DNA of 64,000 nt, taken from the NCBI RefSeq assembly GCF_020171285.1, contig NZ_JAIUZI010000008.1, forward strand, positions 124,001 through 188,000. Direction: 5' to 3'. Position 1 is the stretch's first letter, and every line of letters begins with the position of its first letter. Below the pieces are notes generated by a model. The model was not told the DNA's origin, ran no database searches, and saw nothing but the letters and a program-made list of their open reading frames with translations. Made by a program: the position numbers and the translations under genes. This stretch comes from Seohaeicola saemankumensis. Lineage in GTDB: Bacteria; Pseudomonadota; Alphaproteobacteria; Rhodobacterales; Rhodobacteraceae. Below, piece after piece: positions 48,004 to 57,463 of this stretch.

Positions 48004-49185
48004 TCAGCTGGAGATGTCGTAGGCGCGTTCGCCGTGCACGCTGAGATCGAGCCCGTTGGTTTCGGTTTCGGCATCGACGCGCAGGTGCGTGATAAAACCC
48101 ACCAGTTTGATCAGCACCACGGTGACGACCACGGTATAGAGGCCGACGATGGCCAGGCTGCCCAGTTGCGCGGCCCAGTTGCCGGCGCCGAAGACGGCGA
48201 TCATGATGGTGCCGAAGATGCCGCCGACGCCGTGTACGGCAAAGACGTCGAGCGTGTCGTCGATGACGATCTTGTTGCGGATCAGGTTGACTGCCTCCTG
48301 GCAGAGCACGCCGGCGACGGTGCCGATGATCAGAGCCGCGACCGGGCCGACAAAGCCGCTGGCGGGCGTGATCGAGGCCAGACCGGCGATGGTGCCGGTG
48401 ACCATGCCCACCATCGAGGCCTTGCCGAATTTGATCTTTTCCCAGACCGCCCAGCTGAGCGAGGCGGCGGCGGCTGAAATATGGGTGACGGTGATCGCCA
48501 TCGCCGCGCCACCGTCGGCGGCCAGTTGCGAGCCGCCGTTGAAGCCGAACCAGCCGACCCAGAGCATCGCGGCGCCGATCATCACAAAGCCGGGGCTGTG
48601 CGGCGGCGTGGTCTGGTGCCGGCGTGGACCGAGGAAGACCGCAATCAGCAGCGCCGCCAGACCGGCGGTTTCATGCACCACGATGCCACCGGCAAAGTCG
48701 CGCACGCCGACATCACCAAAGATGCCGCCATCGGCGAGAAAGCCGCCGCCCCAGACCCAATGCACCACCGGCGCATAGCAGAGCAGCATCCACAGCCCCG
48801 AGAACAGCAGCACGAAGCCGAACCCGATGCGTTCGACATAGGCGCCGACGATCAGCGCCGGGGTGATGATGGCAAAGGTCATCTGGAAGGCAAAGAACAG
48901 CACCTCGGGCAGGGTGCCCGACAGGGTGTCGGCGTCGATGCCCAGCAGCATCATCTTGTCCAGCCCGCCCCAGAAACCGGAGGTGCCGCCGCCAAAGGCG
49001 ATGGAATAGCCAAAGAAGAACCACAGCACGCTCATCAGGCAGGCGATGGCATAGCAGTGCATGAAGACGCTGAGCACGTTGCGGGCGCGCACCAGCCCGC
49101 CGTAGAACAGCGCCAGCCCCGGCAACGTCATGAAAAGGACCAGGGCCGTGGCCACGATGATCCATGCTGTATCGGCTCCGTTCAT
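48004..49185 (-). CDS. amtB: ammonium transporter AmtB
   Basis: 393 residues with eleven predicted membrane helices. Conserved Amt features: LPGLALFYGGLVRARNVLSV, twin His in VVHETAG and FAVHGVGG, phenylalanine gate in FFAFQMTFAII. No PII gene (glnK) is adjacent, which is unusual for amtB. The start at 49185 has GGAAGGAA upstream. The region before it carries an 18-bp palindrome and, further out, a long inverted repeat. NtrC control is plausible. Confidence 0.95.
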   Translation of the reverse strand: MNGADTAWIIVATALVLFMTLPGLALFYGGLVRARNVLSVFMHCYAIACLMSVLWFFFGYSIAFGGGTSGFWGGLDKMMLLGIDADTLSGTLPEVLFFAFQMTFAIITPALIVGAYVERIGFGFVLLFSGLWMLLCYAPVVHWVWGGGFLADGGIFGDVGVRDFAGGIVVHETAGLAALLIAVFLGPRRHQTTPPHSPGFVMIGAAMLWVGWFGFNGGSQLAADGGAAMAITVTHISAAAASLSWAVWEKIKFGKASMVGMVTGTIAGLASITPASGFVGPVAALIIGTVAGVLCQEAVNLIRNKIVIDDTLDVFAVHGVGGIFGTIMIAVFGAGNWAAQLGSLAIVGLYTVVVTVVLIKLVGFITHLRVDAETETNGLDLSVHGERAYDISS

Positions 49186-49212
49186 CAGGCCGTTCCTTCC
49201 CTCGTTCGTTTT

Positions 49213-49230
49213 GGTTGAGGGGCTTCAACC
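49213..49230. repeat. 18-bp palindrome before amtB (GGTTGA-N6-TCAACC)
   Basis: Perfect inverted 6-mers at 49213-49218 and 49225-49230, 28 bp before the amtB start codon. It could be an operator or an RNA hairpin near the ribosome site. Confidence 0.4.
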
Positions 49231-49270
49231 GAATGTCGGGCGTGGAAAAAAGAGGCGAGGGGCCGATTGA

Positions 49271-49316
49271 CCGCCCATTTTTCATGCTTTTTGCGAAGTG
49301 GTGAAAAAATGGGCGG
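49271..49316. repeat. long inverted repeat between pncC and amtB
   Basis: CCGCCCATTTTTCA (49271-49284) and TGAAAAAATGGGCGG (49302-49316) are complementary except for one extra A. The loop is 17 nt. It lies 22 bp after the pncC stop; a terminator for the ispDF-pgpA-pncC unit is the simplest reading. Confidence 0.5.
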
Positions 49317-49337
49317 GATGCGGTGGTGTTCGGTTAA

Positions 49338-49817
49338 TTACGCGCCGAAATGAGAAAGTCCGTCGGAGAGCATGTTCAGGGCATGATCGCGGGCGGCGGC
49401 ACGGACGCGGTCGCGCCCCAGCGGCCCGAATTCGACGGTTTCGGTGATGGTGTCTGCGCGGGTGCAGGCGAGGCCGAAACAGACGCGGCCCTCGGGCTTG
49501 AACTCTGAACCGCCGGGGCCGGCGATGCCGGTGATCGACACCGCAAGCTGTACCGGCGCGTGGGCCAGCGCGCCCTCGGCCATTTCGCGTGCGACCTCTT
49601 CGCTGACGGCGCCATGGGCGTCGAGCGTGGCGGCGCGGACGCCCAGCATCTGCTGCTTGGCCAGGTTGGTGTAGGTTACAAAGCCGCGTTCGACCACGTC
49701 CGAGGACCCCGGAATGTCGGTCAGCGCGGCGGCGACCATGCCGCCGGTGCAGCTTTCGACGGTGGCAACCAGGACGCCGGCGGCGCGGGCCCGGTCGAGG
49801 AAATCGGCGACGTTCAC
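49338..49817 (-). CDS. pncC: nicotinamide-nucleotide amidase (PncC/CinA C-terminal domain)
   Basis: 159 residues, the stand-alone CinA C-terminal domain. It deamidates NMN to nicotinate mononucleotide, recycling NMN made by LigA. Blocks: ATVESCTGGMVAAALTDIPGSSDV, AVSITGIAGPGGSEFKPEG. It overlaps pgpA by 4 bp. Confidence 0.92.
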   Translation of the reverse strand: MNVADFLDRARAAGVLVATVESCTGGMVAAALTDIPGSSDVVERGFVTYTNLAKQQMLGVRAATLDAHGAVSEEVAREMAEGALAHAPVQLAVSITGIAGPGGSEFKPEGRVCFGLACTRADTITETVEFGPLGRDRVRAAARDHALNMLSDGLSHFGA

Positions 49818-50314
49818 AGCCCCAGCACCCCATGCGCGAGGCCCGCCAGCAGCAGCACGCCGACGGCGGCGAACGCCCCGGCGATCACGTCGTCCAGCAT
49901 CACGCCGACCGGGTCGTTGCGCCGGTCGGCCCAGCCCACCGGGCCGGGTTTGGTGATGTCGAACAGGCGAAACAGGACAAAGGCGGCGATCCAGCCCGGC
50001 CAGAGCGCGGTGATGTCGATGTCATGCGCCCAGGCCGGGTAGGACAGCGGCAGAATGGCGATGAACTGGCCGGCGACCTCGTCGATGACAATCTCTGACG
50101 GGTCGTGATTGTCCTTGCCCTCGGTCATTTCGGTGGTGGCCCAGACGCCGAGGATAAAGACCGCCGCCGTGGCCATCAGCAACAGGGGAAAGCCGCCCGC
50201 GACATGCAGCACCAGCGCCATCGGCAGCGCCGCCAGCGAGCCCCAGGTGCCGGGCGCGGGCCGCAGGTGGCCGACGCCAAAGACGGTGCCGGCGATATGG
50301 GCGAGCCGGCTCAT
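49814..50314 (-). CDS. pgpA: phosphatidylglycerophosphatase A
   Basis: 166 residues with about four hydrophobic segments. It dephosphorylates phosphatidylglycerophosphate. Family signatures: [33 protein letters not shown] and [18 protein letters not shown]. The start at 50314 overlaps the ispDF stop by 4 bp; the end overlaps pncC. Confidence 0.93.
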   Translation of the reverse strand: MSRLAHIAGTVFGVGHLRPAPGTWGSLAALPMALVLHVAGGFPLLLMATAAVFILGVWATTEMTEGKDNHDPSEIVIDEVAGQFIAILPLSYPAWAHDIDITALWPGWIAAFVLFRLFDITKPGPVGWADRRNDPVGVMLDDVIAGAFAAVGVLLLAGLAHGVLGL

Positions 50315-51450
50315 GCGCGCACCAGCGCGGCGGTGGCCAGCGCGGCGATGCCTTCGCCACGCCCGGTAAAACCGAGCCGTTCGGAGGTGGTCGCCTTGAC
50401 CGAGATGCGGTCGCGCGGCAGGTCCATGATTGCCGCCAGCGCGTCGCGCATCGCCTCGGCATGCGGGCCGATCTTGGGGTATTCGCAGACCAGCGTGCAG
50501 TCGATGTTGCCGATGGTGTAGCCCCGGCTGCGGGCCAGATCGGCGGCGTGGCGCAGGAAAATCTCGCTGGCCGCGCCTTTCCACTGCGGGTCGGAAGGGG
50601 GGAAATGGCGGCCGATGTCGCCCTCGGCCAGCGCGCCATAAAGCGCGTCGGTGATCGCATGCATGCCGACATCGGCGTCCGAATGGCCCTGCAGGCCGCG
50701 GTCGTGCGGCACGGTCACACCGCAGAGCACCACGTGGTCGCCGGGACCAAAGCGGTGGACGTCGTAGCCATTGCCCAGTCTGATGTCCATCTGTGCTCCC
50801 AGAATGCGTTCGGCGCGGGCAAAGTCGGGCGCCCGGGTGATTTTCAGATTGTCGGGGTCGCCGGGGACAATGGCAACCCCGATCCCGGCGGCGCGGGCGA
50901 CCTCGACATCATCGGCGGCGCCGCCGGGGTGGGCGGCATGAGCGGCGGTGATGGCGTCATAGTGAAAGCCCTGCGGGGTCTGCGCGGCATAGAGCCCGTC
51001 GCGGTCGCGGGTGCCGGTGACCTGATCCTGCGCACCGGTCCAGAGCGCATCGGTGACGGCCAGGCCCGGCGCGGCCGCGACGTGATCGTTCAGCGCGGCG
51101 CAGACGGCGGCGATGGTGTCGGCGCGGACGCAGGGGCGGGCTGCATCGTGTATCAGCACGCGGGTCACGCCGCGCCCGGCCAGCGCGGCCAGCCCGTTGC
51201 GCACCGATCCGGCGCGGTCCGCGCCGCCGGTGGCGACGACAAACCCCGGACGCCCGGCGAATTCGGCCCGTGCCGCATCATCGTCGGGAGAGAGCACGAG
51301 CGCGATTAACCCGATGTCGGCGGCGTCCTGAAACGCCTGCAGCGTCCAGTCGATCACCCGCCGGCCGGCCAGCGGCCGCCATTGTTTCGGCACGCCGCCC
51401 CCGGCGCGTTGTCCGCGCCCGGCGGCGACGATCAGGGCGGCTGTGGTCAT
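50311..51450 (-). CDS. ispDF: bifunctional IspD/IspF (MEP isoprenoid pathway)
   Basis: 379 residues, a natural fusion common in alphaproteobacteria. N-terminal IspD (about 1-215): [19 protein letters not shown] nucleotidyltransferase loop and [11 protein letters not shown]-terminal IspF (about 220-379): [21 protein letters not shown] with zinc ligands, and [19 protein letters not shown]. It makes CDP-ME and ME-cyclodiphosphate; IspE is absent here. It heads the unit with pgpA and pncC. Confidence 0.97.
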   Translation of the reverse strand: MTTAALIVAAGRGQRAGGGVPKQWRPLAGRRVIDWTLQAFQDAADIGLIALVLSPDDDAARAEFAGRPGFVVATGGADRAGSVRNGLAALAGRGVTRVLIHDAARPCVRADTIAAVCAALNDHVAAAPGLAVTDALWTGAQDQVTGTRDRDGLYAAQTPQGFHYDAITAAHAAHPGGAADDVEVARAAGIGVAIVPGDPDNLKITRAPDFARAERILGAQMDIRLGNGYDVHRFGPGDHVVLCGVTVPHDRGLQGHSDADVGMHAITDALYGALAEGDIGRHFPPSDPQWKGAASEIFLRHAADLARSRGYTIGNIDCTLVCEYPKIGPHAEAMRDALAAIMDLPRDRISVKATTSERLGFTGRGEGIAALATAALVRA

Positions 51451-51589
51451 GGGTCGGGCCTTTGGTCAAATGCGAGGATCAGAGGGCCTTTCGTTTATGC
51501 GGTGATGCGGTCTGAGGCAATCACCAGCGTCAATCTGCGCAAAAAACAGGCATCTGCTGTATCTGCTTGCCTTCTTGCGGGTGGATTGA

Positions 51590-51634
51590 TTGTGCAAGGC
51601 CCACCAGTTCAGTAAGAAAATAGCAGTTGCACAA
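51590..51634. promoter_or_regulatory. inverted repeat TTGTGCAA / TTGCACAA upstream of dusB
   Basis: TTGTGCAA (51590-51597) and its reverse complement TTGCACAA (51627-51634), 37 bp centre to centre, lie just before dusB. Each contains a GTGCA/TGCAC half site like those in enteric NtrC sites. Possible autoregulation of the ntr operon; inferred. Confidence 0.35.
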
Positions 51635-51645
51635 GGATTGGGCAC

Positions 51646-52629
51646 TTGACCGCGCCGCGCATCTTCACCTTTCCCAACCCGCCCGTGCTTTTGGCACCGA
51701 TGGCGGGAATCACCGACCGCCCGTTCCGGGATCTGGTCCGGCAATTCGGTGCCGGGCTGGTTGTCAGCGAAATGGTCGCGAGCCAGGAGATGGTTCAGGC
51801 CAAGCCTGGCGTGCGTGAGCGCGCCGAGATCGGGGCGGACGTGGAGAACACCGCCGTTCAGCTGGCCGGGCGCGATGCGGAATGGATGGCCGAGGCCGCC
51901 CGGCAGGTTGCGGACCGGGGCGCGGCGGTCATAGACATCAACATGGGCTGTCCGGCCAAGAAGGTGACCAATGGCTATTCCGGGTCCGCCCTGCTGAAGA
52001 CGCCGGACCATGCGCTGCGCCTGATCGAGGCGGTGGTGGCGGCGGTCGAGGTGCCGGTGACGCTGAAGACCCGGCTGGGCTGGGACGAGAATTTGATGAA
52101 CGCGCCCGATGTGGCGCGGCGGGCCGAGGCGGCGGGGGTGCGGATGATCACCATTCACGGCCGCACCCGGTGCCAGTTCTACAAAGGGCAGGCCGATTGG
52201 GCCGCGATCGGCGCGGTCAAGGAGGCGGTGGACGTGCCGGTTGTGGCCAATGGCGATATCGTGGATGCGGGCACCGCGGCGCGGGCGCTGGAGCAGTCCG
52301 GCGCCGATGGGGTGATGATCGGGCGCGGGGCGCAGGGGCAACCCTGGCTGCTGGCGCAGATCGCCCACGCGCTGTGGGGGCATACGGCGCCCGAGATCCC
52401 GCAGGGCCGGGCGCTGGTCGACATGGTCTGCGGTCACTACGAGGCGATGCTGGGGTTCTACGGCGCCGATCTGGGCCTGCGCGTCGCGCGCAAGCATCTG
52501 GGCTGGTACATGGATCAGGCGGGCACCGGCGCGGCGCTGCGCCGGGCGGTGCTGACCGGGCGCGACCCCGAGGCGGTGCTGCGCCTGCTTGCCGACGCGC
52601 TGGACCCGCAGCAGCAGGAGGCGGCTTGA
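51646..52629 (+). CDS. dusB: tRNA-dihydrouridine synthase DusB (NifR3)
   Basis: 327 residues, FMN enzyme. Catalytic Cys in INMGCPAKKVTNGYSGSAL; FMN phosphate area in ADGVMIGRGAQGQPWL; N-terminal PVLLAPMAGITDRPFRDL. The start is a TTG with AAGGA about 9 nt upstream. In Rhodobacter the same gene is nifR3, first gene of nifR3-ntrB-ntrC, as here. Confidence 0.95.
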   Translation: MTAPRIFTFPNPPVLLAPMAGITDRPFRDLVRQFGAGLVVSEMVASQEMVQAKPGVRERAEIGADVENTAVQLAGRDAEWMAEAARQVADRGAAVIDINMGCPAKKVTNGYSGSALLKTPDHALRLIEAVVAAVEVPVTLKTRLGWDENLMNAPDVARRAEAAGVRMITIHGRTRCQFYKGQADWAAIGAVKEAVDVPVVANGDIVDAGTAARALEQSGADGVMIGRGAQGQPWLLAQIAHALWGHTAPEIPQGRALVDMVCGHYEAMLGFYGADLGLRVARKHLGWYMDQAGTGAALRRAVLTGRDPEAVLRLLADALDPQQQEAA

Positions 52630-53708
52630 CCGTGGATTCGATGATCTGGAATTCCCTGCCAGTCCCTGCCTTTCTGATTGATACCGAAGACCGGGTGTCC
52701 GACGTGAACTCGGCCGGCGAGGGGTTCTTGAACGCCTCGCGCAAGTCGGTGCTGGAGGCGCCGATATGGGATCTGGTCGCCATCGACGCGCCGATCGAAG
52801 AGGCCTTTGCCCGCGCCCGCGCCAACGGCACGCCGCTGTTTGTCAATGACATCGACGTGGGGTCGGGCAATCGCGCGCCGCTGCAATGCGCCTTGCAGAT
52901 CGCGCCGCTGGTGGGGCGGCCCGGCTCGATGATCATGCTGATCACCCCGCGCGAGCTGGCCGGGCGGATGACGCAGAGCCATTCGGTGAAATCGGCGGCG
53001 CAATCGGCCATCGGCATGGCCGAGATGCTGGCGCATGAGATCAAGAACCCGCTGGCCGGCATCACCGGCGCGGCGCAGCTGCTGAGCATGAACCTTGCCC
53101 CCGAAGACCTTGAATTGACAGACCTTATCGTCGCCGAGGGCCGCCGCATCGTAAAGCTGCTGGAACAGGTCGAACAGTTTGGCAACCTGTCGGCACCGGA
53201 TTTCAAGCCGGTCAATATCCACGATGTGCTGGACCGTGCGCGGCGCTCGGCGTTGCTGGGGTTTGGCGCGCATATGAAGATCGTCGAGGATTACGACCCC
53301 TCGCTGCCGCTGGCCTATGGCGACCCCGATCAGCTGTTGCAGGTGGTGCTGAACCTGCTGAAGAACGCCAGCGAGGCGGCCGACCCCAAGGGCGGCACGA
53401 TCTGGCTGCGCAGCCATTTCGAACATTCCTTCCGGCTGCGGCGATCCGACGGGTCGGGGCAGTCGCTGCCGCTGCAGGTCGAGGTGATCGACGACGGTCC
53501 CGGCCTGCCGGAGAAGATCCGCGCCGACATCTTTGATCCGTTTGTCTCGGGCAAGGAGAACGGCACCGGGCTGGGGCTGGCGCTGGTGAGCAAGATCATT
53601 TCCGACCACGACGGGTGGATCTCCGTCACCTCGGTGCCCGGACGCACCGTGTTCCGCCTGTCGCTGCCGCGTGTTCCGCGCGATTATTCTGATAAGGAGA
53701 CCAACTGA
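52626..53708 (+). CDS. ntrB: nitrogen regulation sensor kinase NtrB
   Basis: 360 residues from a TTG that overlaps the dusB stop (GGAGG 4 nt upstream); a GTG at 52632 is an alternative. N-terminal PAS domain (about 10-120), H-box [21 protein letters not shown]-box [15 protein letters not shown]-boxes [10 protein letters not shown] and GTGLGLAL. Cytosolic. It phosphorylates or dephosphorylates NtrC according to PII status. Its stop overlaps the ntrC start by one base. Confidence 0.95.
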   Translation: MTVDSMIWNSLPVPAFLIDTEDRVSDVNSAGEGFLNASRKSVLEAPIWDLVAIDAPIEEAFARARANGTPLFVNDIDVGSGNRAPLQCALQIAPLVGRPGSMIMLITPRELAGRMTQSHSVKSAAQSAIGMAEMLAHEIKNPLAGITGAAQLLSMNLAPEDLELTDLIVAEGRRIVKLLEQVEQFGNLSAPDFKPVNIHDVLDRARRSALLGFGAHMKIVEDYDPSLPLAYGDPDQLLQVVLNLLKNASEAADPKGGTIWLRSHFEHSFRLRRSDGSGQSLPLQVEVIDDGPGLPEKIRADIFDPFVSGKENGTGLGLALVSKIISDHDGWISVTSVPGRTVFRLSLPRVPRDYSDKETN

Positions 53709-55075
53709 TGGATGGCACTGTCCTGGTTGCCGACGACGACCGCACGATCCGTACGGTTCTGACACAGGCCCTGACGCGTGCGGGCTGCAAGGTTCACGCG
53801 ACGTCCTCGCTCACCACGCTGATGCGCTGGGTCGGCGAGGGCAAGGGCGACGTGGTGATCTCGGACGTGGTGATGCCGGATGGCAATGGCCTGGAAATGC
53901 TGCCGAAAATCTCGCAGGATCGCCCCGGGCTGCCGGTGATCGTGATCTCGGCGCAGAACACCATCATGACCGCGATCCAGGCCGCCGAGGCGGAGGCCTA
54001 TGATTACCTGCCCAAGCCCTTTGACCTGCCTGACCTGATGAAGCGGACGGCGCGGGCGCTGGAGCTGAAGCGGCGGGTGCCCACCGACAAGCCCGAGGAA
54101 AGCGACGAGCGTCCCGACGAGCTGCCGCTGGTGGGGCGCACGCAGGTCATGCAGGCGCTCTACCGGCTGGTGGCGCGGGTCATGAACACCGATCTGCCGG
54201 TGCTGATCTCGGGCGAAAGCGGCACGGGCAAGTCGCTGATCGCGCGCGCGATTCACGATTTCTCGGACCGGCGCACATTGCCGTTCATCACGGTGACGGC
54301 CGCCGATCTGCAGGATCTGGAGGGGCCTGCGCGGGTTCTGGCGCGGGTCAAGGGCGGCACCGTTCTGATCGACGAGATTGCCGACATCGACGATGAAATC
54401 CAAGCGCGGATCGTGCGGATGATGGATGCGCCGGGCGATCACGTGCCCCGGTTCATGGCCACCAGCCAGGGCGATCTGGCCGCCGCGATGGAGGCGGGCA
54501 AGGTGCGTCAGGACCTGTATTACCGCCTGTGCGGCGCGACCATCCACGTGCCGTCCCTGCGCGAGCGGGTCGATGACATCCCGCTGCTGGCCGAGCATTT
54601 CCTGACCCGCGCCGAACGCGAGGGCGGCCCGAAACGGCGGCTGAGCAGTGACGCCGAGGATCTGGTGCGCGCCTATTCCTGGCCCGGCAACGTGCGGCAG
54701 CTGGAAAATGCGATCCGCCGGCTGGTGCTGACCAGCCGCGCCGATGAAATCGCCCGCGCCGAGGTCGAAGGCGTGCTGGGCAGCCAGCCCGAGATGGAGC
54801 CGGCGCTGGGCGGCAATGACAGCGAGAAACTGTCGGCCTCGGTCGCGCGTCACCTGCGCCGCTACTTTGACCTGCACGGCAACGTGCTGCCGCCGCCGGG
54901 TCTATATGCCCGGATCCTGCGCGAGGTCGAGACACCGCTGATCGAAATCGCCCTGGATGCAACGGGCGGAAACCAGGCGAAATGCGCCGACCTGCTGGGC
55001 ATCAACCGCAATACGCTGCGTAAGAAAATTACCGATCTCGATATCCAGGTGACACGCCGCCGCAAATTGATGTAA
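53708..55075 (+). CDS. ntrC: nitrogen regulator NtrC lacking the GAFTGA loop
   Basis: 455 residues. Receiver domain with phosphoacceptor Asp53 ([11 protein letters not shown]); AAA+ domain with Walker A GESGTGKS (169-176) and Walker B LIDEIAD (Asp222-Glu223); C-terminal Fis-type helix-turn-helix [20 protein letters not shown]. The segment between Walker A and B is short and has no GAFTGA. This deletion is known in Rhodobacter capsulatus NtrC, which activates the sigma-70 holoenzyme. The start overlaps ntrB (TGATG). Confidence 0.96.
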   Translation: MDGTVLVADDDRTIRTVLTQALTRAGCKVHATSSLTTLMRWVGEGKGDVVISDVVMPDGNGLEMLPKISQDRPGLPVIVISAQNTIMTAIQAAEAEAYDYLPKPFDLPDLMKRTARALELKRRVPTDKPEESDERPDELPLVGRTQVMQALYRLVARVMNTDLPVLISGESGTGKSLIARAIHDFSDRRTLPFITVTAADLQDLEGPARVLARVKGGTVLIDEIADIDDEIQARIVRMMDAPGDHVPRFMATSQGDLAAAMEAGKVRQDLYYRLCGATIHVPSLRERVDDIPLLAEHFLTRAEREGGPKRRLSSDAEDLVRAYSWPGNVRQLENAIRRLVLTSRADEIARAEVEGVLGSQPEMEPALGGNDSEKLSASVARHLRRYFDLHGNVLPPPGLYARILREVETPLIEIALDATGGNQAKCADLLGINRNTLRKKITDLDIQVTRRRKLM

Positions 55076-55174
55076 AATCGCCACAGAACCGTGGCCGGTC
55101 GGTGTCAGTGCCGGATTGGACCACGACATGTGGCGGTACGCCGCGCGAGCGGCACATCTTAATGAGGGCAGCAG

Positions 55175-57463
55175 GTGGCAACCCGGTCACAATACGGGCC
55201 ATTCCTTGCAGTGAACCGATGGCGGCGGAGCCGAAAGGCGCGCAATATCGCGACCTTGGGGCTGGTTTTGCTCGGGCCGTTGCTGGCGCTGGCGACCTTT
55301 CTGGTGCTGGGGCCGTTCGATCTGGGCGCCTCCGCGCCGGCGCTGCGATTCATCCTGCTGGCGGATCTGGTCTATGTTCTGGTCGTCGCGGCGCTGGTTC
55401 TGGGCCAGATCGGCAGTCTGATCGCCGCCCGCCGGGCCAAATCGGCGGGTTCCCGCCTGCACCTGCGGCTGATCGGGGTTTTTGGCCTGCTGGCGCTTAT
55501 CCCGACGGTGACGGTGGCGGTTTTTGCCGGCCTGACGGTGAACATCGGGCTCGAGGGCTGGTTCTCCGACCGGGTCCGGCAGGTGGTCGGTTCGTCCATG
55601 GCGGCCGCGCAGGCCTATGAGGCCGAACACCGCGAAGGGCTGGACGAGGACGCCCGCGCGCTGGCGCGGTTCCTCGACAACAGCCGCAAGGTGTCGTTTT
55701 TCATGAACGATGCCGAACTGCGGCAGATGCTGACGCAGGGCCAGCAGCAGATTCAGCGCGGGCTGCGCGAAGCCTATGTCATCGACGGCAGCGGCGAGAT
55801 CCGGGCGCGGGGCGAACGGTCGTATCTGTTCGACTACGAACGCCCCGCCAAAAGCGAGATCGCCGAGGCGGCCGAGACCGGTCTGGTGATCATCCAGGAC
55901 TGGGACAACAACGAATTCCGGGCGCTGGTGCCGCTGCGCGCCTTTACCGACCGCTACCTCTATGTCAGCCGCGAGGTGGACGGCAACATCCTGAACCTGC
56001 TCGACGATACCAAGCAGACGGTGCTGCTGTACCAGCAGCTGGAAAAGGAACGCGGCCGGGTGCTGTTCGAATTCGGGCTGCTGTACCTCGGCTTTGCGTT
56101 GATCCTGATCCTGGCGGCGGTCTGGCTGGGGCTGTGGTTCGCGGAACGGCTGTCGCGGCCGGTGGGGCGGCTGACCACGGCGGCGCAGCGGGTCGGCGGC
56201 GGCGATCTGGACGTGCGCGTGGTCGAAGAGGAGGGCGACGACGAGATCGCCATGCTGGGCCGCTATTTCAACCAGATGACCCGGCAGCTGAAGGGCCAGC
56301 GCGATGCGCTGCTGGACAACACCCGGCAGATCGAGGCGCGGCGGCGGCTGTTCGATTCCGTGCTGTCTTCGGTCACCTCGGGCGTGGTCGGGCTGGACAG
56401 CGACGGGCGGGTGACCTTTGTGAACCGCTCGGCGCAGCGGTTGCTGGACTGGTCCGGTGACGAACAGTCGCTGGCGCTGTCGGTGGCGGTGCCCGAATTC
56501 GGCGTGGTGTACGACAGCCTGCAGAGCAGCGGCGCCGAGATCGCGCAGGGCGAGATCAAGGTGTCGCGCCATGGGCAGATGGAGAACCTGCTGGTGCGGA
56601 TGGCCACGCGGCGCAATCAGGATGGCGGGCTGGAGGGCTATGTGGTGGCCTTTGACGACGTGACCGACCTGGTCAGCGCGCAGCGGATGGCGGCCTGGGG
56701 CGACGTGGCGCGCCGGATCGCGCATGAGATCAAGAACCCGCTGACGCCGATCCAGCTGAGCGCGGAGCGGATCAAGCGCAAGTTCGCGCCGATGCTGGAC
56801 GAAGAGGACAGCGACAAGCTGCGGTCGATGACCGACGTGATCGTGCGCCAGACCAATGACCTGCGCCATATCGTCGACGAGTTTTCCAAGTTTGCGCGGA
56901 TGCCGGAACCGGACCGCAAGAACGAGAACCTGACACAGCTGGTGGCCGACGCGGTGCTGCTGCAGCAGACCGGCCAGCCCGATGTCGCCATTCACGCCGA
57001 TCTGCCGGACGAGGATCTGCATGCGGAAATCGACGCGACGATGATGTCGCAGGCGCTGACGAACCTGATCAAGAACGCAGGTGAAGCCATTGAAACCCTG
57101 AAACAAAAGGGTGCACCCGATGGGCTGGTCCCAGAGGTGCGCGTGGCGCTGAGCCAGGTGCCGTCAGGGTTCGAGATCACCATCGCCGACAACGGCATCG
57201 GCCTGCCCGAGGACCGGGCCCGCCTGTTCGAGCCCTATGTGACGACGCGCGACGAGGGCACCGGGCTGGGTCTGCCGATCGTGCGCAAGATCATCGAGGA
57301 ACACGGCGGCACGCTGGCGCTGGAGGATGCGCCGGTGTTCGACGGCCAGCAGCATTTCGGCGCGATGGCGGTGATCCGTCTGCCCGCGTTCGGCCCACCC
57401 AAGTCCACGGATCCCGCCCAGAAACGACGCAAAACACGTATTGTAACAACAGGTCTGACATGA
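55175..57463 (+). CDS. ntrY: nitrogen regulation sensor kinase NtrY
   Basis: 762 residues, inner-membrane kinase. Two membrane helices near residues 26-75, a third near 92-120, then a periplasmic loop, and a fourth near 295-320; HAMP domain around ERLSRPVGRLTTAAQRVGGGD; PAS domain (about 375-480); H-box [23 protein letters not shown]-box NLIKNAGEAIETL; G-box GTGLGLPIVRKI. It starts at a GTG with GAGGGCAG upstream. Its partner ntrX overlaps by 4 bp. Confidence 0.95.
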   Translation: MATRSQYGPFLAVNRWRRSRKARNIATLGLVLLGPLLALATFLVLGPFDLGASAPALRFILLADLVYVLVVAALVLGQIGSLIAARRAKSAGSRLHLRLIGVFGLLALIPTVTVAVFAGLTVNIGLEGWFSDRVRQVVGSSMAAAQAYEAEHREGLDEDARALARFLDNSRKVSFFMNDAELRQMLTQGQQQIQRGLREAYVIDGSGEIRARGERSYLFDYERPAKSEIAEAAETGLVIIQDWDNNEFRALVPLRAFTDRYLYVSREVDGNILNLLDDTKQTVLLYQQLEKERGRVLFEFGLLYLGFALILILAAVWLGLWFAERLSRPVGRLTTAAQRVGGGDLDVRVVEEEGDDEIAMLGRYFNQMTRQLKGQRDALLDNTRQIEARRRLFDSVLSSVTSGVVGLDSDGRVTFVNRSAQRLLDWSGDEQSLALSVAVPEFGVVYDSLQSSGAEIAQGEIKVSRHGQMENLLVRMATRRNQDGGLEGYVVAFDDVTDLVSAQRMAAWGDVARRIAHEIKNPLTPIQLSAERIKRKFAPMLDEEDSDKLRSMTDVIVRQTNDLRHIVDEFSKFARMPEPDRKNENLTQLVADAVLLQQTGQPDVAIHADLPDEDLHAEIDATMMSQALTNLIKNAGEAIETLKQKGAPDGLVPEVRVALSQVPSGFEITIADNGIGLPEDRARLFEPYVTTRDEGTGLGLPIVRKIIEEHGGTLALEDAPVFDGQQHFGAMAVIRLPAFGPPKSTDPAQKRRKTRIVTTGLT

